Shown in pieces: positions 1-7,707 of a stretch of 64,000 bases of DNA (positions are counted from its first letter, which is position 1; each line of letters begins with the position of its first letter). A program made the position numbers and the translations under genes. The stretch covers positions 9,585-73,584 of the forward strand of contig CAZSMC010000015.1 of NCBI GenBank assembly GCA_964607755.1, written 5' to 3'. This DNA comes from CAZSMC01 sp964607755 (GTDB taxonomy: Bacteria; Zhuqueibacterota; Zhuqueibacteria; Residuimicrobiales; Krinioviventaceae). The notes under the pieces were generated by a model. It was not told the origin of the DNA. It made no database searches and saw only the letters and a list, made by a program, of their open reading frames with translations.

Positions 1-104
1 TGCTCAGCCAACCGGTCAACAACCATGAATCCTAAATTATGCCTGGTTCTTTTATATTTCCGTCCCGGGTTGCCGAGTCCAACGATGAGTTTGCGCGCAG
101 CCAT
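1..104 (-). CDS. pth: peptidyl-tRNA hydrolase, N-terminal fragment (cut by window edge)
   Basis: The first 34 residues are visible. They begin MAARKLIVGLGNPGRKY and continue to RHNLGFMVVD, which is the N-terminal signature of bacterial Pth. The asparagine of GLGNPG and His22 of RHNLGF correspond to the conserved active-site Asn and His of the family. Pth releases peptidyl-tRNA dropped by stalled ribosomes, cleaving the ester bond in the cytosol. The gene starts 20 bases after the rplY stop codon and is surely co-transcribed with rplY and prs. The rest of the gene lies beyond base 1, so nothing can be said about its C-terminus. Confidence 0.93.
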   Translation of the reverse strand, partial: MAARKLIVGLGNPGRKYKRTRHNLGFMVVDRLAE

Positions 105-124
105 AACATCTCGTCAGAGATCGA

Positions 125-772
125 TTATTCTTCTTCTTCTTCTTCAGTTTCCTGGCCAATAACTTCAGGCTCAGCGCCTTCTTCAACTTCTTCGACTTCT
201 TCTTCTTCCTCTTCTTCCTCGACAGCCAGACTCGGAACGGTCACTGAGGCGATCACAGTGTCTTTATCCATTAAAATATCAACATTCTTTACGTCAAGAA
301 CTTCTATTGACAGGTTATCTCCAATCTCAAGTTCGGAAACATCTATCTCGATTGATTCTGGCATATCTCCCGGTAAACATTCGAGGTCAATTTCCCGAAC
401 GTGCTGCTGAAGAATACCACCGCTTTTTACGCCCTCGGCAGAACCTACCAGATTCAGCGGTACACTGACTTTGATTTTCTCATCCATTTTAATCCCCATG
501 AGATCTACATGGATGGGAGTGCCGCGAACCGGATCGTATTGAATATCACGGATAATGCACTTTTTCGAATCACCGTCACTAAAAACTGCATTTAATAAAG
601 CGGATTCGTGTCCCCAGATAGACTGGAGATCCGTTCGTTCAATATAAACGGGTATATTTTCTTCGCCGTGAATGTAATATATGCCGGGAATCTTATTTTC
701 ATATCTCATCTTCCGGACAGCGTTCGATCCTTTAATGTCGCGTTTGTGTACATTTAATTTCAACTCGGCCAT
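125..772 (-). CDS. rplY: 50S ribosomal protein L25 / general stress protein Ctc
   Basis: This 215-residue protein is the long (Ctc/TL5-type) form of L25, which binds 5S rRNA in the large ribosomal subunit. The N-terminal 5S-binding domain (about residues 1-92) includes the family-typical stretch around RDIQYDPVRGTPIHVDL. The second beta domain (about 95-185) contains GGILQQHVREIDLECLP. The C-terminus (about 186-215) is almost pure glutamate, encoded by runs of GAA/GAG; such acidic tails are common in Ctc proteins but low in complexity, so they are prone to length variation. The start codon is preceded by CGGAGA at a good distance. The gene sits between prs and pth, a widespread arrangement. 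Confidence 0.95.
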   Translation of the reverse strand: MAELKLNVHKRDIKGSNAVRKMRYENKIPGIYYIHGEENIPVYIERTDLQSIWGHESALLNAVFSDGDSKKCIIRDIQYDPVRGTPIHVDLMGIKMDEKIKVSVPLNLVGSAEGVKSGGILQQHVREIDLECLPGDMPESIEIDVSELEIGDNLSIEVLDVKNVDILMDKDTVIASVTVPSLAVEEEEEEEEVEEVEEGAEPEVIGQETEEEEEE

Positions 773-805
773 TTTCTATCTCCGTTTTTTGATTTCGAAA
801 TAAAA

Positions 806-1780
806 CTACTGCATCGGGCTTTTAGAAGGCGTAAACAAGTTTGAAATAGAGCGCTCTTCATGGATACTTTGTATAGCCTTTGCAAAAAGTTTTGACACTG
901 TTATAAATTCAATTTTGTCAATTCGTTTTTCCGGTGGGACAGAAATTGAATCGGTGAAAAAAACTTTGGTAATTTCTGCGTTCTGGATTCTCTCTATCGC
1001 ATTCCCGGACAGCACCGGATGCGTGCTGGATACAGAAATTTCTTTTGCTCCTTTATTTTTCAAAACATGGACACCTTGCACTAACGTACCGGCTGTGTCT
1101 ACGAGATCATCGACTACCAGCACGTTTTTATCTTTAACATCACCGATTAGTTCTGTGATTGTACATTGATTATGTTCAGTTCGTTTTTTATTTAACACTG
1201 CCAGTTCGGTATTCAACCGGCTGGCATAAGCTCTTGCCAGGTGCACACCGCCGATATCTGGTGATACAACCACCAGGTCTTCCAATTTCAGTCTTTTAAT
1301 GTGTTCAACGAACACGATTGAACCGTACAAGTGGTCGAACGGGATGTCAAAGAATCCCTGGATTTGAGCGGCGTGCAGATCGAGTGTAAGCACGCGATCG
1401 GCTCCAGCCTGAACGATCAGATTAGCAACCATTTTTGCCGAAATCGACACCCGGGGCTGATCTTTGCGATCCTGACGGGCGTATCCGAAATAAGGGATTA
1501 CGGCTGTAATTCGTGAAGCCGAGGCCCGGCGAGCGGCATCGCACATCATGAGTAGTTCCAGCAAATTGTCTGACGGAGCGTTTGTGGTTTGAACGATGAA
1601 AACGTCCGTGCCCCGGATATTTTCATTATATTTAACCCAGAGCTCACCGTCGGAGAAATTTTTTGTAATTGCATTTCCCAGCGGTTTGTGCAAAAGATCG
1701 GCGATTTTTTTAGCCAGCTCAGGATTTGACCGTCCTGTGAAAATTTTAAGCTCCCGTGCTTTGACAGACCGAACAGGCAT
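806..1780 (-). CDS. prs: ribose-phosphate pyrophosphokinase
   Basis: The enzyme transfers pyrophosphate from ATP to ribose 5-phosphate, making PRPP for nucleotide, histidine, tryptophan and NAD synthesis. It has 324 residues, normal for class I enzymes. Visible motifs include the PRS signature with the catalytic His in LDLHAAQIQGFF (His135), RQDRKDQPR (about 102-110), SPDIGGVHLARAYA (173 on), and the PRPP-binding loop VVDDLVDTAGT (222-232). The loop differs slightly from the usual VDDIIDTAGT. AGGA lies upstream of the ATG, followed by a T-rich spacer. A terminator-like hairpin separates it from tRNA-Gln upstream, so prs may have its own promoter while rplY and pth follow within 33 and 20 bases. 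Confidence 0.97.
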   Translation of the reverse strand: MPVRSVKARELKIFTGRSNPELAKKIADLLHKPLGNAITKNFSDGELWVKYNENIRGTDVFIVQTTNAPSDNLLELLMMCDAARRASASRITAVIPYFGYARQDRKDQPRVSISAKMVANLIVQAGADRVLTLDLHAAQIQGFFDIPFDHLYGSIVFVEHIKRLKLEDLVVVSPDIGGVHLARAYASRLNTELAVLNKKRTEHNQCTITELIGDVKDKNVLVVDDLVDTAGTLVQGVHVLKNKGAKEISVSSTHPVLSGNAIERIQNAEITKVFFTDSISVPPEKRIDKIEFITVSKLFAKAIQSIHEERSISNLFTPSKSPMQ

Positions 1781-1819
1781 AGCAAAAATGTCCTATAACT
1801 GTTTTAAATTTTTAAATGA

Positions 1820-1852
1820 AAAATGACGAAAATCAGAGACTTTCGTCATTTT
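1820..1852 (-). terminator. 12-bp hairpin with T-tract after tRNA-Gln
   Basis: On the minus strand, AAAATGACGAAA and TTTCGTCATTTT form a perfect 12-bp stem with a 9-base loop. The stem runs into a further T and then CATTTAAAAATTTAAAAC. It lies 22 bases after the 3' end of tRNA-Gln and about 40 bases before the prs start. It is a good candidate rho-independent terminator for the ispE/tRNA-Gln transcript, or a processing/attenuation hairpin in front of prs. The stem is A/T-rich at its base, so the strength is uncertain. Confidence 0.6.
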
Positions 1853-1874
1853 ATGCATTAACACCTCGCAAAAG

Positions 1875-1947
1875 CTGGGGCGGGAGGATTCGAACCTCCG
1901 AATGCGGGAATCAAAATCCCGTGTCTTTGCCACTTGACGACGCCCCA
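1875..1947 (-). tRNA. tRNA-Gln (anticodon UUG)
   Basis: The minus strand gives a 73-base cloverleaf. The 7-bp acceptor stem is TGGGGCG/CGCCCCA. The anticodon loop is TTTTGAT, with anticodon TTG flanked by the stem ACGGGA/TCCCG(C). The T-arm is GGAGG-TTCGAAT-CCTCC. The discriminator base is G, as expected for glutamine tRNAs. CCA is not encoded, so it must be added by nucleotidyltransferase. It begins 3 bases after the ispE stop, so it is very likely part of the same transcript. Confidence 0.96.
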
Positions 1948-1950
1948 TCA

Positions 1951-2796
1951 TCATACATATTTTGGATAAAAGAGATATGTAGAAAAACGAGATTGCATTG
2001 TTTCCTGAGCCGACGATGCTTCGGCTTTGGTGCGAAATAATCCGTAAATGCTGGCTCCGCTACCGCTCATTTGCGAATAAAAAGCTCCCAATGAATAAAA
2101 CTGTCGTACAATGTGCTCGAGTTCGGGATATGAGCGAAAAACTACTTTTTCAAGATCGTTCGATAACAAAGACCAATTGCCAAAATTATAAAGATTTCTG
2201 ATAAAGCCTTTTAATTTACTCATTTTATTGGCTTTTGTCAAGCTAAAATTCAAATTCTGGTATGCCCATTTTGTGGAAATATGTATGTTTGGGCATACCA
2301 GCAGTCCGGTATAACTGGGCCGCGCTGATAACGGTGTAAGCTGCTCTCCCATACCCCGGCCAAATGACAATCCGCCGTGAAGAAAAAAAGCAACATCTGC
2401 GCCCAGTCTGATGGCGATATCGCTGAGCTGGTTTTTCGTCAGATTGCAGTCCCACAGTTTGTTTAGAGCTGCCAGAGTTGTGGCTGCGTTACTGCTTCCG
2501 CCACCCAGACCCGCGCCAATCGAAATGTTTTTGGTGATATGAATGCGACAACCATGATTAACGTTGCACTTTTCCCGCAACGCCGACGCAGCTTTAAACG
2601 CCAAATTTGATTCATCTTTCGGACACTCTTTGCCGGTGCAGCTCAGTGTTACCTCGCTACTTGCTGATGTTTGAATGTCGATTGTATCTTTGAGGCTGAT
2701 TTGCTGATACAAGGTCTCAATTTCATGATAACCATCCGTTCTTTTTCCTACAACATTCAAGCCGATATTTATTTTAGCAAACGAATCAAATTTCAT
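1951..2796 (-). CDS. ispE: 4-diphosphocytidyl-2-C-methyl-D-erythritol kinase
   Basis: This is a GHMP-family kinase of the non-mevalonate (MEP) isoprenoid pathway; it phosphorylates the 2-hydroxyl of CDP-methylerythritol. At 281 residues it has the normal length. It shows the N-terminal SFAKINIGLNV with the catalytic Lys8, the GHMP ATP-binding loop GAGLGGGSSNAA (94-105), the Asp of LGADV (Asp134), and the C-terminal glycine motif QMSGSGASIYGLF. The usual Pro after LGADV is Ala here, a small oddity unlikely to abolish function. It sits 40 bases downstream of the glycan locus and 3 bases before tRNA-Gln. The ispE/tRNA-Gln/prs/pth neighbourhood recurs in many bacteria. Confidence 0.96.
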   Translation of the reverse strand: MKFDSFAKINIGLNVVGKRTDGYHEIETLYQQISLKDTIDIQTSASSEVTLSCTGKECPKDESNLAFKAASALREKCNVNHGCRIHITKNISIGAGLGGGSSNAATTLAALNKLWDCNLTKNQLSDIAIRLGADVAFFLHGGLSFGRGMGEQLTPLSARPSYTGLLVCPNIHISTKWAYQNLNFSLTKANKMSKLKGFIRNLYNFGNWSLLSNDLEKVVFRSYPELEHIVRQFYSLGAFYSQMSGSGASIYGLFRTKAEASSAQETMQSRFSTYLFYPKYV

Positions 2797-2836
2797 ATTT
2801 TAATGAACCATTCCAATTTTAATGTGATTGAGCCAC

Positions 2837-4594
2837 TCAGGTTTTCTCGTTTCGATAACCCGTAACCTGGGCCGGAATTCCGCGAGCAATAGCATACGGT
2901 GGCATTGATTTTGTGACCACTGAACCGGCACCGATTACTGATCCGGTGCCTATATGCACGCCGTCCAAAACGATGACCCCGGCACCGATCCACACATCAT
3001 CTTCGATGGTTACGCCGCCTTTGCTGTCGTATCCCTGGCGCATGATAGGGATGTCGAGCCGGTCAAACCGGTGCTGAGCGCCGCCAATGTAACAATTGGC
3101 AGCAAGAAGCACATGTTTTCCTAATTTCAATTGCGTTGTCGTGCCAAGACGGCATTGCGACCCTATATTGCAAAAATCACCAATTTCGATTTTGCCGTTG
3201 CGGGTTGCTAACGTGGTGCCGCGCCCAAGCAAGACCTCGTTACCCAGAGTTATAGCTGAATGTTCATCACCCTGTGCAGACAATTTGCAGTACTCATCTA
3301 TCACACATTGATTGCCGAATGAAATTTTGTACGAGTGCTGCAACGTGAGATTCCGCCCAATTACAAGACCTTTTCCCGCACTTTTAAAGAGCTTTTTGAA
3401 AAAAAATTGTCGCGCACCATAACCTAACATGCCGGGAGTTGACCCGAATAAAAACATGAGACATTCATATTTTAAAAGTTTACCGAAACTGTTTGTTCCG
3501 ATGGTGATGTCCATGTATTTTTTTATCGGTGATTTTTGCTGGCGCATTACATCTTCAAAGCCGCTAAAATATCCGACATCGCCTTTGACGTCTCCCTGAC
3601 TGACATTATGTTGCATAGTTTGATTATTCATTTTATTTTTAATACTAATTCCCATTGAAGAATAATAAATCCCGCCAATAATTCCGGCAAGCAATGCTTT
3701 GGCGCGCATAAGCAATGCTGCTGAGAGCCCAAATGCCCCGCCCAGCGCCATGCGTTCAAAGGTAAAAAAGTAAGCGCTTTCGGCGAGTCCAATGCCACCG
3801 ATTGATACCGGAATCATGGTAATGACCATGACGATGGGCGTGATAATCAAAGCATCTGCCAGAATGATCTCGGCATGAAAGGCCATGGCGCTGAAATAGA
3901 CATTGAGAACGGCGACGAAATAAAACAGGAATGATGTTAACATGGCAAATAGCAGGGTGGAAACCTGTTTTCTGAGCGACAATGTGGCAGATTGGAAATT
4001 CTGTAATTTTTGGAGTACAGAACGTAAAATTGCAATATTAACTTTTTTATGGATGGATTGGAAAATTCTGCGATCAAGGATCACAATAAGCAGCGCCACA
4101 TAACCGAATACACAAAATCCGAGTGCAATGCTGAGCCAGACATCCCATAAACTGCGCAGGGCAACAAAGAATGCGACAAGTGCCATGAAGAGCAGAGCTG
4201 TCAAACCGGTGAATCGTTCGACAAAGACGGATGAAAATACTCTGGCTCGCTGGCTGGTGGATTGACCGAGCGAATATGCGCGCACCACGTCTCCACCTAC
4301 ATTGGTTGGCAGAACTGTGTTGAAAAAATATCCAACCATGTACAACCAAAAACATCTTGTAAGCGGAACGTGGATATTAAAAGCTTGTAAAATCACTTGC
4401 CATTTCCAGGCACTGACAAGAATCAGCAGCGGGGTGAGGATGATTGAAATGATTAGAAAGAAATAGTCGGTTTGGCGAATGGCCTGCCACAGGTCTGTTA
4501 ATCCTGCGCGATATAAAACAAAAGCAAGCAGCGCAGCGCTCACAAGAACGCGAAAGAAAAAAAATACCCCTTTATTAATTTTTCTTCTAGTCAT
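2837..4594 (-). CDS. flippase-like (LPG synthase TM / UPF0104) domain fused to hexapeptide-repeat acetyltransferase
   Basis: A 585-residue fusion. Residues 1 to about 320 form a polytopic membrane domain of the lysylphosphatidylglycerol-synthase TM/AglD-like family, with its hallmark LPTNVGGDVVRAY (95-107) and PVSIGGIGLAESAYF (262-276). After a polar linker (about 320-370), residues about 380-585 form a left-handed beta-helix acetyltransferase of the WcaF/maltose O-acetyltransferase kind, with imperfect hexapeptides such as VTIEDDVWIGAGVIVLDG and the closing PPYAIARGIPAQV. Inference: the protein acetylates a lipid-linked or surface glycan intermediate at the membrane. It is the last gene of the glycan locus, 85 bases after the pyruvyl transferase. 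The frame is uninterrupted through the junction, so the fusion is real in this assembly. The substrate cannot be told. Confidence 0.85.
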   Translation of the reverse strand: MTRRKINKGVFFFFRVLVSAALLAFVLYRAGLTDLWQAIRQTDYFFLIISIILTPLLILVSAWKWQVILQAFNIHVPLTRCFWLYMVGYFFNTVLPTNVGGDVVRAYSLGQSTSQRARVFSSVFVERFTGLTALLFMALVAFFVALRSLWDVWLSIALGFCVFGYVALLIVILDRRIFQSIHKKVNIAILRSVLQKLQNFQSATLSLRKQVSTLLFAMLTSFLFYFVAVLNVYFSAMAFHAEIILADALIITPIVMVITMIPVSIGGIGLAESAYFFTFERMALGGAFGLSAALLMRAKALLAGIIGGIYYSSMGISIKNKMNNQTMQHNVSQGDVKGDVGYFSGFEDVMRQQKSPIKKYMDITIGTNSFGKLLKYECLMFLFGSTPGMLGYGARQFFFKKLFKSAGKGLVIGRNLTLQHSYKISFGNQCVIDEYCKLSAQGDEHSAITLGNEVLLGRGTTLATRNGKIEIGDFCNIGSQCRLGTTTQLKLGKHVLLAANCYIGGAQHRFDRLDIPIMRQGYDSKGGVTIEDDVWIGAGVIVLDGVHIGTGSVIGAGSVVTKSMPPYAIARGIPAQVTGYRNEKT

Positions 4595-4679
4595 TCTTGT
4601 TGCACCTGTTAGTATCTTACAAGTTAATTTTTGACCAAATTTGGCAAAAGATTTCCGGCATTTTTTCGGTTTACCCGAG

Positions 4680-5855
4680 TTAGGAAAGATATGGTGCCAA
4701 TGTCTTTGCCGCTGCTCTCGCTTTTTCTTTTTCTCTCTCGACCCGGGGCATCATTTCGGACTTAAATTTTTTCCGGTTTTCAAATGCTCTTATAATGAGC
4801 TGCGTGTAATTGTCTGCAGTCAGGTTCCGGAACTCGATAAGATTATTCTCAAGGCCAATCGTGCGCATATAACCAAGATTTTTGGGATATGTCATGATAC
4901 CAACAGGAGGGATGCCCATTGCAGAAGACAGGATAAGCGAATGCGTTCTCATGCCGGCAAACAATTCGAGTCGCTTCAAAACAGCACAGATATCTTTATA
5001 ACTGTATTTTTTATTCGATACAACTCTGATTTGATTTTGATTTTTAATTTTGTTAATAACCCTGTTAGTAATGGCCATGTCCATGTGCTGGGTTTCCACA
5101 AAAATGACATCCACGCCTAAATACTCAATAATCCGGTCAACAGTTTCGGCATAGATTCCAATCAGGTGATCGCGGCCAAATTTATTACCGTTTTCACGGA
5201 CAAATGCATCAATATAACTATTGACATTAAAGCCAATAACCGGACGGTCCGATCCGAAAAGTTTTTCAGTTTTGCGAATTTCCTTGAACCGAATATCCAA
5301 AGCAGGTTGAGCATTCAAAGCACAGTCCGCGCCTTCATGAACGACTTTGTGAGAAATTCCCAATTTTTTTAAAAGTTCAATTGAATCCTTGTCTCGGAGA
5401 ATCAAAACATCAGCGTTATCAGTTATGCGTTTCAAACTCTTTTTGCCGGCTTTGAGACGAATCGGTCCCAGACTGCTATTGTAAAGGATTGTTGGAATCC
5501 CTTTTTTCTTTGCTTTTGGAATCACTTTTGAAAGTGTCCACAAGTAATTAAAAAGAGGATTGTAAAGCTTGCGGTCGAAAAGGATAGCATCTGTCACCAG
5601 AATGAGGTCTGCTTTCATGGCGGCTCGATATATCGGCAAACCATATATTTTGACACTGAGATTCCACGGCATCAAACCGACAGGTTTGACGTTATATTTA
5701 TTATATGCCAAAGTCACATAATTCGTATTAATGGTTGGAACATGGAATTCAACATCAGTGTATCTCGAGGAAATATCATTCAGCAGGCATCCCAAAATAG
5801 CGGCATCACCTGCGTTCCGGCCGGAAAAATTACCCAGGACTGTTATTCTTTTCAT
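4680..5855 (-). CDS. polysaccharide pyruvyl transferase family protein
   Basis: This 391-residue protein belongs to the polysaccharide pyruvyl transferase family (CsaB/WcaK/AmsJ-like), which moves pyruvate from phosphoenolpyruvate to sugar hydroxyls as a ketal. It has the N-terminal GNFSGRNAGDAAILG motif (8-22), the central LILVTDAILFD region, and the C-terminal LELFAGMRTHSLILSSAMGIPPVG block, which carries the conserved Arg and His. No signal peptide is seen, so it should act in the cytosol on nucleotide- or lipid-linked sugars. Its start overlaps the stop of the upstream epimerase gene by 4 bases (ATGA), implying translational coupling. It suggests an anionic, pyruvylated glycan. Confidence 0.9.
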   Translation of the reverse strand: MKRITVLGNFSGRNAGDAAILGCLLNDISSRYTDVEFHVPTINTNYVTLAYNKYNVKPVGLMPWNLSVKIYGLPIYRAAMKADLILVTDAILFDRKLYNPLFNYLWTLSKVIPKAKKKGIPTILYNSSLGPIRLKAGKKSLKRITDNADVLILRDKDSIELLKKLGISHKVVHEGADCALNAQPALDIRFKEIRKTEKLFGSDRPVIGFNVNSYIDAFVRENGNKFGRDHLIGIYAETVDRIIEYLGVDVIFVETQHMDMAITNRVINKIKNQNQIRVVSNKKYSYKDICAVLKRLELFAGMRTHSLILSSAMGIPPVGIMTYPKNLGYMRTIGLENNLIEFRNLTADNYTQLIIRAFENRKKFKSEMMPRVEREKEKARAAAKTLAPYLS

Positions 5856-6844
5856 GATCTTGACTTTAAATATCCGTTTTTTATGTACCAGTTTGCAGTT
5901 TGATGAATCCCCTCCTCCATACTAATTTTTGGTCGAAAGCCCAATTCTTTTTTTGCTCTGGAAATATCAAAGGCGCGGTCGTGAGTGAAAATATGCACGC
6001 GACGACGGAAAATCGGTGGTTCCACGCGAAGCGGGACACACGTTTTTTCGCATAAAAAAGCTGCCACGTACAATGGCCAAACCGGTGGATGCAGGCGCGG
6101 CGGCTTGACCTTCAGTTCTTTAGCAATCATGTTTGCAAATTCATTCAGGGTAGTATATTCATTGCCGGCAATGATGTAAATTTTACCCACGGCATTTTCG
6201 CTTTCACCGGCCAGACGAAATCCCTCAACAGTGTCCGTAACAAAAGTAAGATGATAGTTTACATTGCCGCCACCAAACATGATGAAATTGCGGTTTTGGA
6301 TGGTGCGATACATCTTTAGCATTCTCGTATCACCAGGCCCGTAAATGCCTACAGGCCGAACCACCGTGACTGGTAATCTTTTTTCTTGATAATATTCCAT
6401 CGCCAGCCGTTCGCCTTCTGCCTTTGTTTTCTGATAGATATCTTCTGGTTTTATAGGAGATTCTTCTGTTGCCGGCGGATGATCAATATGTCCGTGAACA
6501 CCGCACGTACTGCAATGGATAACGCGTTGTGTTTTGAATTGCACAGCGGCATCCAACACGTGTTTGGTGCCCTTTACGTTCACATCCCAATAGACATTGT
6601 CCGGTATATTGGCGGACCGGTATAAAGCCGCGATGTGGTAAACCATATCCACTCCGCGTACCGCCTCGTTGACTTCGTCAGCATTACGGATATCACCAAA
6701 AGCAAACTCGACAGGATATTTTTTCAGCTCCGTGATATCGCTTTCAGGACGAATAAAAACGCGGACCTGATAATTGTGTTCTAAAAGATTTTTTACCATA
6801 TTGGTGCCGGTAAATCCAGTGGCACCTGTGACAAGTGCAATCAT
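5852..6844 (-). CDS. NAD-dependent epimerase/dehydratase (extended SDR)
   Basis: A 330-residue extended short-chain dehydrogenase. It has the Rossmann dinucleotide motif TGATGFTGTNMVK at the N-terminus, and the catalytic YQKTK (YxxxK) near residue 137, preceded by the serine-rich strand HCSTCGVHG. The family acts on nucleotide sugars or related substrates. The sequence resembles the dihydroflavonol-reductase/hopanoid-type SDRs (VTVVRPVGIYGPGDTRM) more than classical UDP-sugar epimerases, so the substrate is open. Its position between a methyltransferase and the pyruvyl transferase in the glycan locus points to sugar precursor modification. The stop overlaps the next start by 4 bases. Confidence 0.85.
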   Translation of the reverse strand: MIALVTGATGFTGTNMVKNLLEHNYQVRVFIRPESDITELKKYPVEFAFGDIRNADEVNEAVRGVDMVYHIAALYRSANIPDNVYWDVNVKGTKHVLDAAVQFKTQRVIHCSTCGVHGHIDHPPATEESPIKPEDIYQKTKAEGERLAMEYYQEKRLPVTVVRPVGIYGPGDTRMLKMYRTIQNRNFIMFGGGNVNYHLTFVTDTVEGFRLAGESENAVGKIYIIAGNEYTTLNEFANMIAKELKVKPPRLHPPVWPLYVAAFLCEKTCVPLRVEPPIFRRRVHIFTHDRAFDISRAKKELGFRPKISMEEGIHQTANWYIKNGYLKSRS

Positions 6845-6874
6845 AAAAAACTCGCTTTTTCTTTCTTTGTTCTA

Positions 6875-7696
6875 TTATTTACGGGCAACAACACAAATTG
6901 CATGTCCAAAGTTTTTTCGGATGAATTTTGGTATCAGATTGTAAAGTGGAACAAATCCATAATTGAAAAGTCCTGCAAGAAAACCGGTGCGGGGTGATTT
7001 TGTGGCATTGATATAATCGAGAAAAATATTTGTTTCACTGAAACATGAAAAAAGTTTGCGCAAATCTTTTTTATCGTAAAGGCGGGTAATCGGTGCATCC
7101 TCGTGCGCAAATTCAAAATTCACCTGGCCAAGTTTTGAGAGAAGTATTTTCCAGGAATATTTATTATACAATGTAATTACCGCTTCGCCGCCCGGCCTGA
7201 GAACGCGACGTACTTCAGACACTGCTTTTTCCGTACTCTGCGTTTGATGCAGTACGCCAAGAGAGGTGACAACGTCAAAAGTGTTATTCTCAAAAGGAAT
7301 GTCTTCGGCATTCCCAAACTGCAGGTTCCCCTGCACTTGATTGTATTTAAAATTTTTCTCAGCCAATTTGAGAGCAGCGGTAGAAAGATCGATTGCATGT
7401 AAATCCATACCGTTTTTTGCCCAGGCAACAGACTCCCAACCGGCACCGCATCCGATTTCCAGCACCTTGCCGTTGGGGAATTTTTTACATTCTTTATCAA
7501 TCAGACGGTAGCGATGCTGATAATTCTGTCGAATGAATTTTCCGACTTGGTCAAAAAATTCAGGCGAGCCGATCTCTCGCGGATCACCTTGCCAAAACTG
7601 GGTGGTATTGACATTTTCTGTCCAGTATTTCCTGACATCGTCTATTGTGCGATGCTCGCTGCCTTTCCATAAATAGGAACCAATGTTATCTACCAT
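6875..7696 (-). CDS. class I SAM-dependent methyltransferase
   Basis: A 273-residue protein with a Rossmann-type methyltransferase core. Motif I is VLEIGCGAGWESVAWA (around residues 75-90), followed by the acidic strand end DLHAID, motif II/III NAEDIPFENNTFDVVTSLGVLHQT, and EVRRVLRPGGEAVITLYN. It belongs to the UbiE/Methyltransf_11 group. The target is not recognisable; inside the glycan locus, methylation of a sugar or of an attached group is the simplest reading. It lies 11 bases after the GlpD-type gene and 30 bases before the SDR gene, on one transcript. No signal peptide or membrane segment is evident. Confidence 0.88.
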   Translation of the reverse strand: MVDNIGSYLWKGSEHRTIDDVRKYWTENVNTTQFWQGDPREIGSPEFFDQVGKFIRQNYQHRYRLIDKECKKFPNGKVLEIGCGAGWESVAWAKNGMDLHAIDLSTAALKLAEKNFKYNQVQGNLQFGNAEDIPFENNTFDVVTSLGVLHQTQSTEKAVSEVRRVLRPGGEAVITLYNKYSWKILLSKLGQVNFEFAHEDAPITRLYDKKDLRKLFSCFSETNIFLDYINATKSPRTGFLAGLFNYGFVPLYNLIPKFIRKNFGHAICVVARK

Positions 7697-7707
7697 TGTT
7701 CTCCTGA

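Noticed and set aside
39..410. 123-codon plus-strand frame opposite rplY, very rich in serine
   Set aside because: It is the antisense reading of the glutamate-codon runs of rplY (GAA read as TTC/TCT).
2793..2993. 66-codon minus-strand frame at the end of the fusion gene
   Set aside because: It overlaps the acetyltransferase repeats in another frame and has no family likeness.
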